Positions 1 through 13,232 are shown, counted from the first letter of the stretch. The stretch: 64,000 nt of DNA from Apostichopus japonicus (GCF_037975245.1 NC_092571.1:26428564-26492563); one strand, 5' to 3'. Numbers and translations are program-made. The notes: generated by a model from the sequence alone, not told the origin.

Positions 1-922
1 AAAGATATTCAGAAATTGTTATATGAGTGTGTTTGTATGCATGCATATGTGTGATTTTCTTGCTTTACAGAACAGCTCCATTTTGATAAGCTATGTAACG
101 TGGAAACCTGCCAATCATATGTTTGAAATAGGACAGGCTGAAACGATTCTTATAGTTTAGTTTAGTAGAAAAAAAGACCAGGAGAGACATTCAAGTCCCC
201 ATTAAGGACCCTAAGGCTATATGAGAGGAATAAAACCGAGGACATCAAATGTCATACCCAATTACAATGCTTAATGTACTCATCCAAAGTATTCTTAAAC
301 CCATTCACACTACTTGCAATTCAACCTTCTCAGGCAAACCATTCCATCCATTCACAACCCTTGTATAAGTTGTATTAGACTTTAGAGAAAAAGTTATGCC
401 GAATATTAATCCTACTATGTAACTTCTGGAGTTTAATACAATGACCTCTGGTACAACTACTTTTGGCAAACCTGAAAAGATCAGTGAAGCATAAATTGTC
501 ATTTTATGTGTAGGCCTACTTTATTTAATTGAAGGATCTATTAATGTAGGCCTGATGCTATAGTTGTGCGTCTGTAATCTAGCCTAGCCAGGACTGTGAT
601 GCGTGCTTTTCGTTTGTATGACTAAAGTAGGACTAGTAGTGTGAGGCGTAAAATAAAACAAGTGTAATGACAGGTTTTCAGCTAGTTTTCTATGCATTTC
701 AGGTGTGAAGATAAACGTAAATGTCATTAACTAACGCATACTCTAATTCATTACCTGATATCCATTTTGTTCCTCGTATGCCTGTCAAAATCTGACATTC
801 TGAGTCGCTTCGTTTGTTCGCAACGAGCACAGTGTGCAAAGCTGCTATATATTGTGTGTGGTGTTTTTCGTGTTTCGCGCAACTGGTAACGACAACTGGA
901 CCTATTTTGATGCCCATGGTTT
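1..922. other. No gene seen
   Basis: AT-rich sequence without a supportable coding region. The short open frames show no domain, codon bias or splice support. Confidence 0.6.
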
Positions 923-931
923 GCGTGTGAC

Positions 932-2048
932 CAGTGGCGGCGGAACCGGGGGGGGGGGGGCTTGGGGGGGGGGGGCTCAGCCCCCCAATAAAAAAGTTGA
1001 GGGGGCAAATGCATGATAAGCCCCCCCAATATTTACCAAGGCTCCGAAACGTGCATCTGCCCATTTTTCAATGCATACTTGTCGATCTGTCCGATGCACA
1101 CTTATACTCTATAATAATTTTAATACTCTGTAATAATTTTAGTAATTGCTGGGGGACCCTCGGCCCGTCCCCTGGCTATAGACCACATTGTCACCCCAAC
1201 CGCGTCTTCACGCGGTTGGGAAGCAGTGAAAAGTGGAAGCAGTGAGTGTGAGTACCGGTAAGCGTAACACAACTTCGTCTTAGGCCAATGACTTGCCTCA
1301 TTTCAGCCAGTTCTCCAACATCCCCTTACTTAGTGGCGGAGCGTCCATATATACAGTCAGGGGGGATGCCCCCCCCCCTGACGGACTCAAATGGACTGCT
1401 GGCGCCCTTTTCAGCTTTTCACTACTTTTTACTTATTCGCGATTTTTGACTATTTTATTGCGCTCTCATATACCTATTGACATTTGTCATATTCTGTTGG
1501 TTTAATTTTCCGACAAAATGGCGACGACACCTATTTATTCTCCGTTTATCTGCAAATTAGCAAGGCCCCGGAAAGGGTCATTTCCTGCAATCTAGGGAGT
1601 ATCTTTACTCAAAAATTTTCCGTACGCTCCGCGCCAACCTGTGGTGGCGCTCCGCTTAGATAGTGTCGAAAGCGCCCCTACAGACCATTCTTGCCCTCCC
1701 TGACCAATACTCTAGCTCCGCCACTGCCATTACTACACTCAAAAACATCTTTGCGAGTACACTACGAGTAATAGCTACTCTCTTAAAAAACCATCGAATA
1801 TACAAATTACAATGTTTGTACAGACTTTTACGTGCAATCTGAGAAATTGCAGGCTTGAGACCCATATTTTAGGGCTGGGTATTCGCAGCATAAAACACTC
1901 GGAAAGTGCCGTTTCCGGCCATCTGGGGGTTTGAAAAAACCCAAAATTTTCTTGTACGCTCCGCGCCAACCTATGGTGGCGCTCCGCTTAGATAGTCTCC
2001 ACACATTAGCCCCCCCCCCCCAATAATTTTTCCGTTCCGCCGCGCCTG
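932..2048. mobile_element. hAT-type non-autonomous element (outer, 1.1 kb)
   Basis: Ends CAGTGGCGGCGGAACC (932) and, inverted, ..CCGTTCCGCCGCGCCTG (2048). The flanking 8-bp direct repeat CGTGTGAC is at 924-931 and 2049-2056, the hAT signature. It is non-coding, with long G and C runs near the ends. Its right 180 bp is shared with the element at 5347-6127, so the two belong to one family. A second hAT element is nested inside. Confidence 0.8.
1331..1726. mobile_element. hAT-type MITE nested in the 932-2048 element
   Basis: Inverted ends TAGTGGCGGAGC / GCTCCGCCACTG are flanked by the near-exact 8-bp repeats CCCTTACT (1323-1330) and CCATTACT (1727-1734). Length is 396 bp with no coding capacity. 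It carries the shared core tacgctccgcgccaacc..tggtggcgctccgcttagatagt found in three places in the window. Confidence 0.75.
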
Positions 2049-2103
2049 CGTGTGACGTCACAAATCGTCAGTTGGCCAAACTCTCTCTATATACGGCTCT
2101 GAT

Positions 2104-4565
2104 AAACAGAAATTGCTACTACCCTCAACAAGAGGTGCTACTACCTTAAACAGGAGGTGGCACTACCCTAAACAGAAAGTGCTACTATACCCACAACAGA
2201 GGTGCTACTACCATAACACAGGTGATACTATGCCCTAAACAGCTAGGAGGTGCTACTATGCCCTAGACAGGAAGTGCTACTACTCCTAAGTGGCGACGAT
2301 GCTTCTGAAAAAGGTGGCGCCTCTACTCTATATAGATTAAAGTTCCTTTATAGTTTCTCTATAAAGGAACTCTAAAATAGACGACGTTAATACAACTTCA
2401 GGTGGGCATGCTACTATGAATGATAGGCGATACTAAACTTACGGAAGGTGCTACTAGTCCAAGTTGGAGTAGCTACTACCCTAAACCTTAAACAGGGGTC
2501 GATAATACTCTGCAACTATATTCACGGTCTCCAAACAAATCGCAGTGATGAATAATGCCATTAAAACATTCGGGTTGTTCCTTTTGTAGCCTTAAAGAGG
2601 TACAGTGTTTCAAACAAAGTTTAATTTTCAGTCGCGTAACATATTTGAGAATAGTTTAATGAAAACAATTTTCTGTATGGAAGTCGAAATGATATCACGA
2701 GAAACAAAGAAACGAGGAAATTTCTCGCTTACATTTATATGTTAAGTGAAAATAGATGCAGTATTCTTCATACCAGATTTTACCTGCTTAAGTTAGAGAG
2801 TACGGTATAACCATACTTGTAGGCTATGTGAAAATCGTTTCACAGATTGCGTGCTTCATAGAACAATTATAAGTGAAAGTGATATCGACTGGGAAGCTGT
2901 ATTAACAGCATGATATGTATATAATTTTTTTTAGGGTATTTTTATGATTATCGCATATTAGTTTTATTTTTTCTCATCGTGTGAATACGTAACCCTGCAA
3001 AGAGAGACAGACGAAAGAGGTTAAATAGTGTTATTTTTCGACCGTGTATCATTAAAAGAACCGACAGGGGTGTATATTTTAGAGGGGGGGGGGTGGGTGG
3101 AGGAGGAGAGATGTCGCATCCCCAGAAGTCGATCCCAAAAAGTGAAACTGACTCTTTGTTTCCCCCTTCTTACGCCTAATTTTCCCTGGTAAGGGTGATA
3201 TCACAACTACATCTATAGTTTCGCCATCTGCTTGTGTTCTTGGAATATGGAATAGAAACATGTTGAAATGCACATTACACTAATTGGATTTTATTGCGCG
3301 GTAACAAGTTCATTTTCTCTTTCATATTTTCAAGGTAGAATGTTAACAATGTTGACACCGAAAACAAAGCCAGGCTATGTTAAGAAGTTCAATGTGTTAG
3401 ATTTGCATAGCAAACCCATCTCCATTACAGAAAATAAACATCGTGATAAATAAAGAGAAACAAAAACAATTCGAGCACATGTGGCTGTATGGTGTATGTC
3501 ATGTTAGACTCGATCATTAGACAAGTTTTCAGCCAGTGTGTGAAACAAAAACGTTAAACCTGTGATATCTCCCAAAATAGATTTGCTTTAGCTGTTTGGA
3601 AAAGTTGTTCATAGTTGTCGTTATAATTAGTCCTTATTGAGGGTTGAGTATATGCGTGTCTCCTCTAAATGATGTTTTTTCTTTTACAGTGTATATTAAA
3701 ATCACACCTGTTTGCTTCACGTTCACTTTTGGCAGAATACTTTTCAACTGTCATATGAAATTATTTCGAATTATTTGGTGTTGCTCAGTACACAAAGTAG
3801 GAAAAAGCACAACACTGGACTGTATCGTAAAGAGTACCATCCTTCTCCTACAACTTGCACCAACGATACAATTGTGCTAAAATGATAACAACAACGACCA
3901 CACTACGGTATATGGCTATTCTCCGGATTAGATCTGATCAGACAGGTGGTTAATTGACTGACCTCAGCAGAAAGCCACCAGCAAGTTGGTTGCTGAGAAA
4001 ATAAACCTTATAGACTCATGGCCGTAAGGCAGATTAATGAACAATGTACTACATTTTGGCAAAACTATAGAAATTTCCCTTAAGAAATTGGTAGAGCGCT
4101 ATATCATTGCGGAAAAGTTGTAAAACATTTAGTTCACGTATCTCTTTAATTCGGCCAAATGGCGAGAGGACCTATTTCCAAAGGAATAACCAGAAGAGTT
4201 TGATAGTAGTATTCTTCACTGTGGTTTGTTTTAGAAACATGTGGTAGTTACAAAGTATTATCAACCCCTGTTAAGAGTTGTAACGACTACAACTTACAGT
4301 AGCAGCACCTTCCGTTTAGGATAGTATCGCCACTAATTTACAGTAGAATCGCTACCTGAAATAGTAGTAACGTCGCCTGTTTAGCATAGTAGCGGCACCT
4401 TTTTTACAGTAGCACCGTCACTTAGTAGTAGGAGCACCTCCTGCTTAGGGTAGTAGCACCTCATGCTCAGGGTAGTAGCACCTCTTGTTGAGGGTAGTAG
4501 CACCTTCTGTTTAGGGTACTAACGCCTGCTTAGGGTAGTAGCACCTTCTGTTTAGGGTAGCCTAA
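2104..4565. mobile_element. Foldback-like structure with minisatellite arms
   Basis: The left arm (about 2104-2516) is a degenerate array of a 20-25 bp unit like gtgctactaccctaaacagg. The right arm (about 4270-4565) is the same unit in inverse orientation (cctgcttagggtagtagcac). About 1.75 kb of AT-rich, non-coding sequence separates the arms. This is the layout of foldback-type transposons (long inverted arms of tandem repeats). No target duplication was recognised, so an inverted satellite pair is an alternative. Confidence 0.6.
2341..2371. repeat. Perfect 13-bp hairpin in the left foldback arm
   Basis: agttcctttatag (2341-2353) and ctataaaggaact (2359-2371) around a 5-nt loop. Confidence 0.9.
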
Positions 4566-4986
4566 CTCCACCTGTGGTCCTTTTGGCTTTTCATATACGA
4601 CGGTCACTCCCCTCATACGCGCTTGTTGACGTGCAAAAACGGCTAGGAGACTGGTGTTGCTAAGTAACAACGAGTACTGTCGTCTGCTTCTCGTGTCTAT
4701 GTACATTTTGTACAGTCTTAATATAAAGCTTCGTGTGTTCCAGCTGCAGTTGGAATGTTTGGAAGAAAATACTCAAAATATCATTTTTTAAATTGAAAAC
4801 ACTTATCTATATTGCATTATATGCATAGCTGCACAAGAAATGGTAGCTATGAACTTAGTTGTTGTATAGAATACACATTCAAGAAGTACTATAAGAGTTG
4901 AGTGCTACAAGGTAGCTCGTCCTATGATCCTTCATCGTTGGTGTACGTTTTTTTTCATTCTGTTTTATTTTGCGTGCGTTCCTAGT

Positions 4987-6265
4987 CAGGGGAGTATCCA
5001 GGGGGGGGGCGCAACAGGCGCGCGCCCCCCCCCCTATTGGCCGTCACCAAAAAAAAAAAAGATTAGCAAAAAAAAAAAAAAAAAAATTTATGACGACCTT
5101 TATGTGAGATGTCGGTGATCGCTCAACCCCCCCCCCCCTCCCGTATGCTGTATTTTTTGTTCGCCAAAAAAAGGTTCTGGCGAAGTTCGGCGGCATAATA
5201 GTTTTAGAAACATAGATGGTAATTGTGTTTGTATTATCACTATAAACACTAAGTGACATGCCAGCCATACTAAATTGTGCATTTTGTGTCCATATTTACT
5301 GAAAATGTTGCTTATTATTAAGGTCGAAAAATGGATCACATATGGCCATGGGCGGCGATCCTGGGGGGGAAGGGGGGATATATCCCCCCATGAAAATGGG
5401 TGGAGGGGATGTAATACACCATATCCCCCACCAAATGCCAGGGATAAGAATATTTTCATGCCTACATTTATGCATCATCGTTAATGTACGGCTCTTTTTT
5501 AGCTTCATTTCTCGCCTACCATAAACGCAGTGCGATCTTTTCAAATAAAGCGTCTTTATAAAGCAAGAATAGTTGACTGTAGGCTTCATTGGCCCTATAA
5601 CAACAAAATGTATTATTGCGCCCACGGTATTGATATAGTACATATATGCACCCTCATAGTATTCATATAGGCCCTATAGTAGGCCTACACACGTACACGT
5701 TACCTCGAACAGCTGAAAATCTCATGTTATCAGGGTAATGCTTAATACACGTTTCACCTGGATGCCCTAGCAATCGGTACCTAGGAATGTAACTATGTGT
5801 AATTGTGTATAGAGCTCTCGAACATTCTAACGTTGCGCCTGAAACAAGATTGACAGGGGCAATTTTCCCAAAATAACACCCGAAATTAAAAAAAAAAAGT
5901 ATTTTGGATCCTGATTATGAGATATTTCGGACATGACATCCCTATTTTAAAGTTGGGTATATGCCGCTTGGAAACCTCGGGAAGTGCCGTTTCCAGCCAT
6001 CTAGAGGGTTTGTTAATCCCAAAATTTTCTTGTACGCTTCGCGCCAACCCATGGTGGCGCTACGCTTAGATAGTCAACAAGGTCATATCCCCCCCCCCCA
6101 CATCGGAAGTACGGACCGCCGCCCATGCATATGGCACCATTTTGCATTTCAGCCCTTCTTCGAAAGCAAAAATTGTCCAACCCTCCCCTTAGACCCATCC
6201 CCCAGGACGGCGATCATTCATGCCTGACGCCCCCCCCCTATTGGAAAATCCTGGATACGCCCCTG
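4987..6265. mobile_element. TIR element enclosing the 5347-6127 MITE
   Basis: Ends CAGGGGAGTATCCAGG (4987) and its near-perfect inverted partner, which reads CAGGGGCGTATCCAGG from 6265 on the minus strand. The flanks share only CTAGT on each side (4982-4986 and 6266-6270), not the 8 bp expected for hAT, so either the duplication is 5 bp or the two ends come from different copies. Contains poly-C and poly-A runs; no ORF of interest. Confidence 0.5.
5347..6127. mobile_element. hAT-type MITE, 781 bp
   Basis: Perfect 11-bp terminal inverted repeat CATGGGCGGCG / CGCCGCCCATG, flanked by the exact 8-bp target duplication CATATGGC (5339-5346 and 6128-6135). The right part (5953-6127) matches 1869-2047 of the outer element near the window start. 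Non-coding. Confidence 0.87.
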
Positions 6266-6596
6266 CTAGTTGACAGTCGGTCCAGATTTATACATCATAT
6301 CAGCCGATGATATTTGCTACGCTCTCCCTCTTAGATTGCTCTTGGATGAAAAACCCACCTTACTATGACCAGGCCGCGAATATTTTTTAACCGACACTGA
6401 AATTATTTCCTCGATTCTGATTGGCTCTCAGCGAGCAAGTGATATACTTTAGTATTCAAAATGGATGACATGGATGATCAACACGAACAAATTCAAGATA
6501 TTCACATTAGCAACTTTCCAGAACTTTTGGTAGGTATATATGAACGAAAGTATATAGTGTTCTTAACACAATGAAGCAACTATTCCCAGCTACTGC

Positions 6597-7604
6597 CAGG
6601 GGCGTAGCGAGCGGGGGGTGTGGGGGGGTGTCACACCCCCCCCAATAATTTGGTCGCTGTCGGCAAATTTTGGGTCTGTCGGCAAAAGGAGAAAAGGTGA
6701 AGAGAGCGGAAGGGGAAGAAAGAAGGAAAGCTGAATAGAAAAAGAAGAACGGGAGCTTCTTCCGTGCCAAATTTGACTTAAAATATGCACCAGATTGCAT
6801 CTAAGGACGTTCAAACTAATTTTTCCAAAGGGGAGGGGTAGACCCCCTACCCTTAGACCCCTCCACATTTCAGTCACCCCTTCCAGATCCGTCGGCAAAT
6901 CAAATTTGAGTTAAAATATGCACCAGATTGCATCTAAGGACGTTTCAAAACTAAAAAATTGCCAAAAGGGAGGGGACACCCCCTTCCTCTTAGACCCCTT
7001 CCCCATTTCAGTCACCACTTCCAGATCCGTCGGCAAGTCAAATTTGACCTAAAATATACACCAGATTGCATCTAAGGACGTTTCAAAACTAAAAATTTAC
7101 CAAAGGGGAGGGGGACACCACCTCCCCTTAGACCCCTCCCCCATTTCAGTCACTACTTCCAGATCCGTCGGCAAATCAAATTTGACTTAAAATATATATC
7201 AGATTGCATCTAAGGACGTTTCAAAACTAAAAATTAGACCCCTCCCCCATTTCAGTCACCACTTCCAGATCCGTCGGCAAATCAAATTTGACTTAAAATA
7301 TACACCAGATTGCATCTAAGGACGTTTCAAAACTAAAAATTTTCCAAAGGGGAGGGGGACACCCCCTCCCCTTAGACCCTTCCCCCATTTCAGTCACCAC
7401 TTCCAGATCCGTCGGCAAATCAAATTTGAGTTAAAATATGCACCAGATTGCATCTAAGGACGTTTCAAAACTAAAAAATTGCCAAAAGGGAGGGGACACC
7501 CCCTCCCCTTAGACCCCTCCCCCATTTCAGTCACCACTTCCAGATCCGTCGGCAAATCAAATTCTCCACACCCCCCCAACAAAAAAACCTTCGCTACGCC
7601 CCTG
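6597..7604. mobile_element. hAT-type MITE with internal 138-bp tandem repeats
   Basis: Terminal inverted repeats CAGGGGCGTAGCGA / TCGCTACGCCCCTG are flanked by the exact 8-bp target duplication GCTACTGC (6589-6596 and 7605-7612). Between them, about six tandem units (marker ccgtcggcaa near 6890, 7028, 7164, 7271, 7411 and 7547; period about 138 bp, one unit shortened to 106) make up most of the element. Non-coding. The same family is inserted at 20542-21424 with fewer internal units. Confidence 0.9.
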
Positions 7605-7892
7605 GCTACTGCGCCCATTATAGGCAGTCCTCGGACGTTTGTTTACTCGCTTGACTCCGCTCTACACAACACATGCAATGTAGCATATTGTACTGTGTAT
7701 AGTATACAACACAATAAAACACAGTGCATTTGTAATTGTATACATGTAGCCGATGTACATATGTACGAGGTGTTAGTGTTGTAGATTTGACATTGTAGCT
7801 TTGACATTGAAGCTTTGACAATCATGTTGGTCTTCACATATTCTGATTATTTCCTAGATGTCACATTGAATACACCCTGTATGTTGGTTTTA

Positions 7893-8022
7893 GGGACCAT
7901 ACTTTTAGTACATATGTTGAGGGTTGAGGATGTTGGGGGTCATATGCGTATGCCTGTACATTTCTGCCAATTTTTGCCTATGGGGGGGGGGGGGCGTTTA
8001 TACATACTAAAAGTATGGTCCC
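7893..8022. mobile_element. Harbinger-type MITE, 130 bp
   Basis: Perfect 18-bp terminal inverted repeats gggaccatacttttagta (7893-7910) and tactaaaagtatggtccc (8005-8022), flanked by the 3-bp duplication TTA (7890-7892 and 8023-8025). A TWA target and termini starting GGG are typical of PIF/Harbinger. The interior is G-rich near the right end. No coding capacity. Confidence 0.8.
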
Positions 8023-8554
8023 TTAGCTAAAACGGTACATTATTTTAACTCAACTGTCAGAACGGTTGATAACCTATAGCAATGGTGTATATGGTGGCTC
8101 TACATTTGTACTCTGTAGCTTTGACTATCATTTGAGAATGGTCTTTCTCTGATGTATTATTATTATTATTTACAAGATGTTATATTGAATACACCCTGAC
8201 CAGTGAATAATGTACTTTAAAAAAATAAACTTATTGATTGAAATGATCAGATTTGAGTTCATTATAGATGACAATGCACAGTGTTGCAGAAGATAATGTC
8301 AGTGAAGGACAATGTCCTGTCTTTTGATTGTGGGATTCACCAGTGACTCATAAAATCACCCCTTTAACATTGTGGAAGGATTTCTTGTCCTTAATTGTAT
8401 ATCTCTGCGATTAATAATAAGGGCCTACAGATAAAAAATAATCATAAAGTTAAGTTTGAAAAATGATGATTTTAAATAATATAAAATTTGAAAAATGATC
8501 ACATCAAATAAAAATGGGAATAAAAAAGAAAAAGATAAAAATAGGCCTACCACC

Positions 8555-8720
8555 TAAAGAGAACTCGAACCCATGCCCTAAGGATCACTTCGAATTCATT
8601 GATAACGCAGACTACCATTCCGGTTTTGATCAGCCAATCAGAATCGAGGAAATAATTTCAGTGTCAGTTCCTATTGGGAAAAAAATTCGCAACCCGGCCG
8701 GGGATCGAACCTACTGATTG
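8555..8720 (-). repeat. tRNA-related SINE-like repeat
   Basis: On the minus strand it contains two pol III box-B-like motifs (ggttcgatcccc near 8710 and gggttcgagttc near 8568) and an A-box-like stretch (tggtagtctgcg near 8617). The part tgacactgaaattatttcct plus cgattctgattggct is repeated in the other orientation at 6392-6432, so it is a dispersed element rather than a functional tRNA. Confidence 0.45.
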
Positions 8721-8729
8721 CTAAGCCTC

Positions 8730-9935
8730 GTTGCTTCAATTGCATTCTAATAGTTAGTCAAATCTCTCCATGGTAGGGCCGTTATATTTTGACCATTCCT
8801 AGAATTATAAAGAGTGACCTGGTCAGCAAACCTAACAAGTATAAAGTTTTACAGACCAAAAATCAACTACCGGTATATCTGTCCTAACACAACTTCGACT
8901 GCAAAAAGTCATTACAATTTGGGACAAATATATCAATACTTTGCAATCTTAGGTCAGTAGACACACATTCGATGTTGACTAATATAGGAACATTAACGAG
9001 TTAAGCTTCCCACAGCTACACGTGTTTGTCACACTGTCAGATTTGACCCAGGCATTGACCATTTCGTTAAGACACGTTGGAAGTAAACGGTCGTTAATCA
9101 TCCGAATCGAAAATCTACTCAACGTAAGATGATAAGTCCCGTTACTACTAATGTCTGATTTGTCTAAATTGAGCAAACTCGACAAAACACAGTAAATGAT
9201 TTCACAATATTCATCAAGATAACCATGACATCGATCAGAGGGCGTTTTTGTATAAATAACCACGTTATGGAACACAACGATTTAATAACTGTAGCATTTA
9301 CCTCAACATCACATATGAATAGTAATGTAACAATTCAGAAACAAATCTATGTTAACAAATAAGGCTGACACATATCGATTTCAACAAAGTTGCAAATGGT
9401 GGTAACAAGAAGCCCTCAACAGGTGGTTCACATGTACTTTTAGTGATATGGGTAGTAGGTAATATAGGGAAAGTAATGATACTAAGTCATTAATCTACAA
9501 TCCACCAAATTACAATTTAGACGGCCTTTTGACTATTTACGGCAGATCTGTCTAAGTCAAAAAATTAAAAGGGGTGGGCACGAGATATATCAATGATATA
9601 AACGATATAAGTGATGAAAACCAATAACGAAGAACGTGGCTTTCCCGAAAAGAAAACATTGGTGGCGAGTTAAGTTCCACAGACAAACGGGTATTTCCAG
9701 TATGATAAGCATAACAAAGACGAGAGGATGTTAAATCAACCATAAAATCTCGCGGAGCCACGTGGAAAAGTAGGCATGAATTCCCTTTCTTTGAAATCAT
9801 GAAACAAAGGACTCAGAGGAGCACACCGGAAGAACTACGAAAAAGCGAGGGCGTACTATCGAAATAGCAAAAGCTACCAACCAAAACTCTTAGAAACCTT
9901 GCACTTAATGTGAGGATCCCGCAAGCCAAATATGA
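8730..9935. other. No gene seen
   Basis: Non-coding as far as can be read. The minus-strand open frames at 8979-9275 and 9552-9800 show no recognisable motif. Confidence 0.55.
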
Positions 9936-9939
9936 GATC

Positions 9940-10520
9940 AGTTGTTGTTCCCTTCCTGGAGTTACTGTGTTAACAACGTTGTCCAAATTTGTCAAAAGTT
10001 GACCTCTTCTAAAATTGAACGACCCTTAACCTACTCTACAACTGAGTTTAGAGGCTATACAATATTGCCCTAATCTACCATGCTAATATGAAGTCTGTAG
10101 ATGCTCAGGTTCTAGACATTACAAAGGTTTTCACATTTTCAAACTTTCAGCTTTGCTGACCTTTAACCTCGGTAAACAAACAAAGGGGACCTTGCACTGA
10201 ATTCACGAAAACCACATGTAAATACGACATCTGCTGTTGTTACTTTTCTGTTTTCAAGATTTGACCACTGCTTGAACTTCTCAAGAATAGTGTATAAAGT
10301 TTACACAGAATTGCACTAACCTAACATGTAAATTTGAGCTTCCTTGATGTTTGGGTTCTGGAGATCAGGGACTTTTGAGATTTTCATGTTTTAACCTCTG
10401 CTGACCCCATGTGACCTTTGACCTCAACCAAAAACAATAGCTTTCTTGTACTTAATATGATGGAGCCATATGCCCAATATGAGATCTGCTGTGCAACTAT
10501 CTTAAGATATTATTTACAAG
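9940..10520. repeat. Diverged copies of the intron-3 type repeat
   Basis: Three units with the same words (tttgacctcaaccaaaaaca, cttcttgtactt/cttgcact, atgagatctgctgt). A perfect DR1-like TGACCTTTGACCT lies at 10412-10424 and a one-mismatch copy at 10157-10169. Confidence 0.65.
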
Positions 10521-10524
10521 CAAG

Positions 10525-13225
10525 GGAATTACACCCACACAGATACAATAAAGGCCCTACAGTATAGGTTCCAATGCATGCTTATGGCAACAGAACCAAT
10601 AAAGATTTTTTTTAACTCATCTCCTGAATATAGAAACAGCTTTCTGGATCTCAATCCAGCTATGAACTGCAAAAGCAGTAATGCAATATACTACAATGTT
10701 AACTTTAAATACAAAGGATTTATCTCTGGTTCCCAACCCAATAAGTCACCTTAACAAACCATTAACTCATACCACATTTATTTTGATTTACAGTGCTTGG
10801 GTGCAAGAGAGCACCTTTTAACATTCTCTAAAGGAGAGGAGTAAATAAATTTGACTAAAAGGAAAATACAAAATTTGCATATCCCCTCCTCTGATTTGAA
10901 AATCCCTGACATGGAACTGACCCTGCACACAGGTCACTACTGGGAACCTAAAGTGAATATCATGAGTTGACTCATTATACATCTAAGTGGCATGCAAAAA
11001 AACAAGTTACCATTAAACTGGCCTGCATTTCTCCTCAACCTTGAACTGGCCCCTCCCCCCCTCCTCATCTTCACTACTATTCCACCTTTTCTTCCAAAGA
11101 GTTTCAATATTCAAAAGATAAAACAAACTTTTGTGCAGTTGAGTCATTTTTTGAAATCTATTTTAAAATGCATAAAAAAGTGAAAACAATATTTGAGTTC
11201 TATTAGCCATTTGTAATGTAAGGCTGATACCAATAAATTATGGTATTACATCACATACCAAAACCAACATGAAATTTGATACAAGGTCTGATATTACAGT
11301 ACAATGAATAATACAATGATACACTGTTTTGAGATTTACTGTATCTGTCACCTGATTAAGAAATCAGTGTATTGCATGTGATAGGCCTACAGCAAGAGTA
11401 TGCTGCAGTTGTAACTAACATCAGTGATAACTTTCAGTACTTAAACATGCTAAATGGTTTGACCACATGTGTTGTATTTCAAATTTCTATCCAAATGGTA
11501 TCTACTGAAAATAAATGATGTGTACAAATTTACAATGGTTAATCTATACTATTACTACTGGATGGGATATATTAAATGTTCTTCGGAAAGTTGTATCCAT
11601 TATGGTGAGAGGAGGCAGAGGGTAACAAACCGAAGATAAAATTAAACTTACATGATTAGTAAAAGGGTGAATACATATTGTAGTTTTGTAATTTGTATAA
11701 TTGTAATAATTGTAGTATTGTAATTTCCTTTGCTGAAAGCAAGGACCCTGGAATTACATTTAAAGTTGGTAGCTTGATTTTGGATTTCTTCAAGAAACCC
11801 AGAATAATTATCCAAGAACCATTAAAGTTTTATGTTTAAAAGAGGTGTTTGAGATATAATGTATGTGATCACATAATTAAGAAATCAGTGTATTGCATAT
11901 GATACAGTAGCCTACATGATACATGTACCTCAATAGTATGCTGCAATTATATCTAATATTAGTGATAACTTGCAGTTCTTAAGTATGCTTTGTCAACCGG
12001 ATCCTGATGGGGAAAAATGTGAACAGTGGATAGAACATGTTTCCGGTTCATAAAATTAGTGCCTGCATTCCTTTACCAAAACGTCCTGCCTGCAGCTATC
12101 AGTTACTGTAGGCAATCAGATGAAACTCAAAAAGAGGCTGTAAAATCAGTTTCGTTCCAGCAACACTGGGACTAGATCATTAAGGCATTTTTGGGTAGTT
12201 ATATCAAAAATTCCCCCAACAATTTCCTACAGTATATTCGTAACGTACCTTCCAAATTGGGTATGTTACTGTATGTATACATTACATGCTACGATGCTAT
12301 GTATTTGGAACACCCTAACGTTAGATTTGGTACAGTTGTGCATACAAACAACTTTTTTCTTATATTATGTTTAACTATGACTGAAATACGTATTTTTTAT
12401 AATGGTTGGTTCAGGGTTATAAGAATAGTGGGAGGGGGTTCTGGGTTAAGGGTTAGGGAGGGGTGTTGTCAGGCGTTACAAGTTGTGCCCCCTCCATTTT
12501 CGCCAAACAGGTAAAAGTGCACACTCTCAACTTTGAAATATGAATACAATTTTTACACATTATAATTTTATAAGGGTTTTAATTTTAAAACTGTACCACT
12601 TTCACTAAATTCAGATAAAATGGTTTGTAATAAATCAAATAATAAACCAAAATAATGTTTATGTGTTTCGAATGCATGTCGTCTGTGCATGTATGAGGAA
12701 ACATACACATATAAAGAAACGTTCCTCTCCATAATTGTTACAATCCCCATTCCAACTGTTTTACACATGTGACCCCCTTCCGCTCTACTTTACATGTTGC
12801 TAAATCCCTGGTTACAGTGAGATGTACCGATGCCCCACGACTGCAGAGAGCTATTTCTTATAAATCAATATACGTTTGCACACTGAGACGTCATGGCATA
12901 TCATAGATGTGAAATAAAGTTATAGCCGGTATATATCCGTTACCTTAGTACTCCTTCTACAGTCTTCTGAAAAACCAAGTATTTCCTCCCCTCTCCTCCC
13001 TCTCAGAAAACAAGAGAGCAACTTGAAGAAAACGTGGATATTTATCATTAGGTGTCTGGTAGGTATAAGGGTAATCTAGGTAGAACTACTCCTATGAATA
13101 AGGTCATGTTTTCTGGTTCTTTTAAACTCTGGGGAACAAAATAATGACAACATGACTTAGGAAAAGTTAACCCCCTTCACAAATTCCAAACTTGAATACA
13201 TTTTCAGACCAAAATATCAAGATTT
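10525..13225. other. No gene seen (one direct repeat inside)
   Basis: AT-rich and non-coding apart from the direct repeat at 11331-11990. Confidence 0.55.
11331..11990. repeat. ~130-bp direct repeat, 520 bp apart
   Basis: Copies at 11331-11456 and 11851-11990 share attaagaaatcagtgtattg, gtatgctgca and agtgataact. The sequence between them is AT-rich and non-coding. Confidence 0.75.
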
Positions 13226-13232
13226 AACACCA

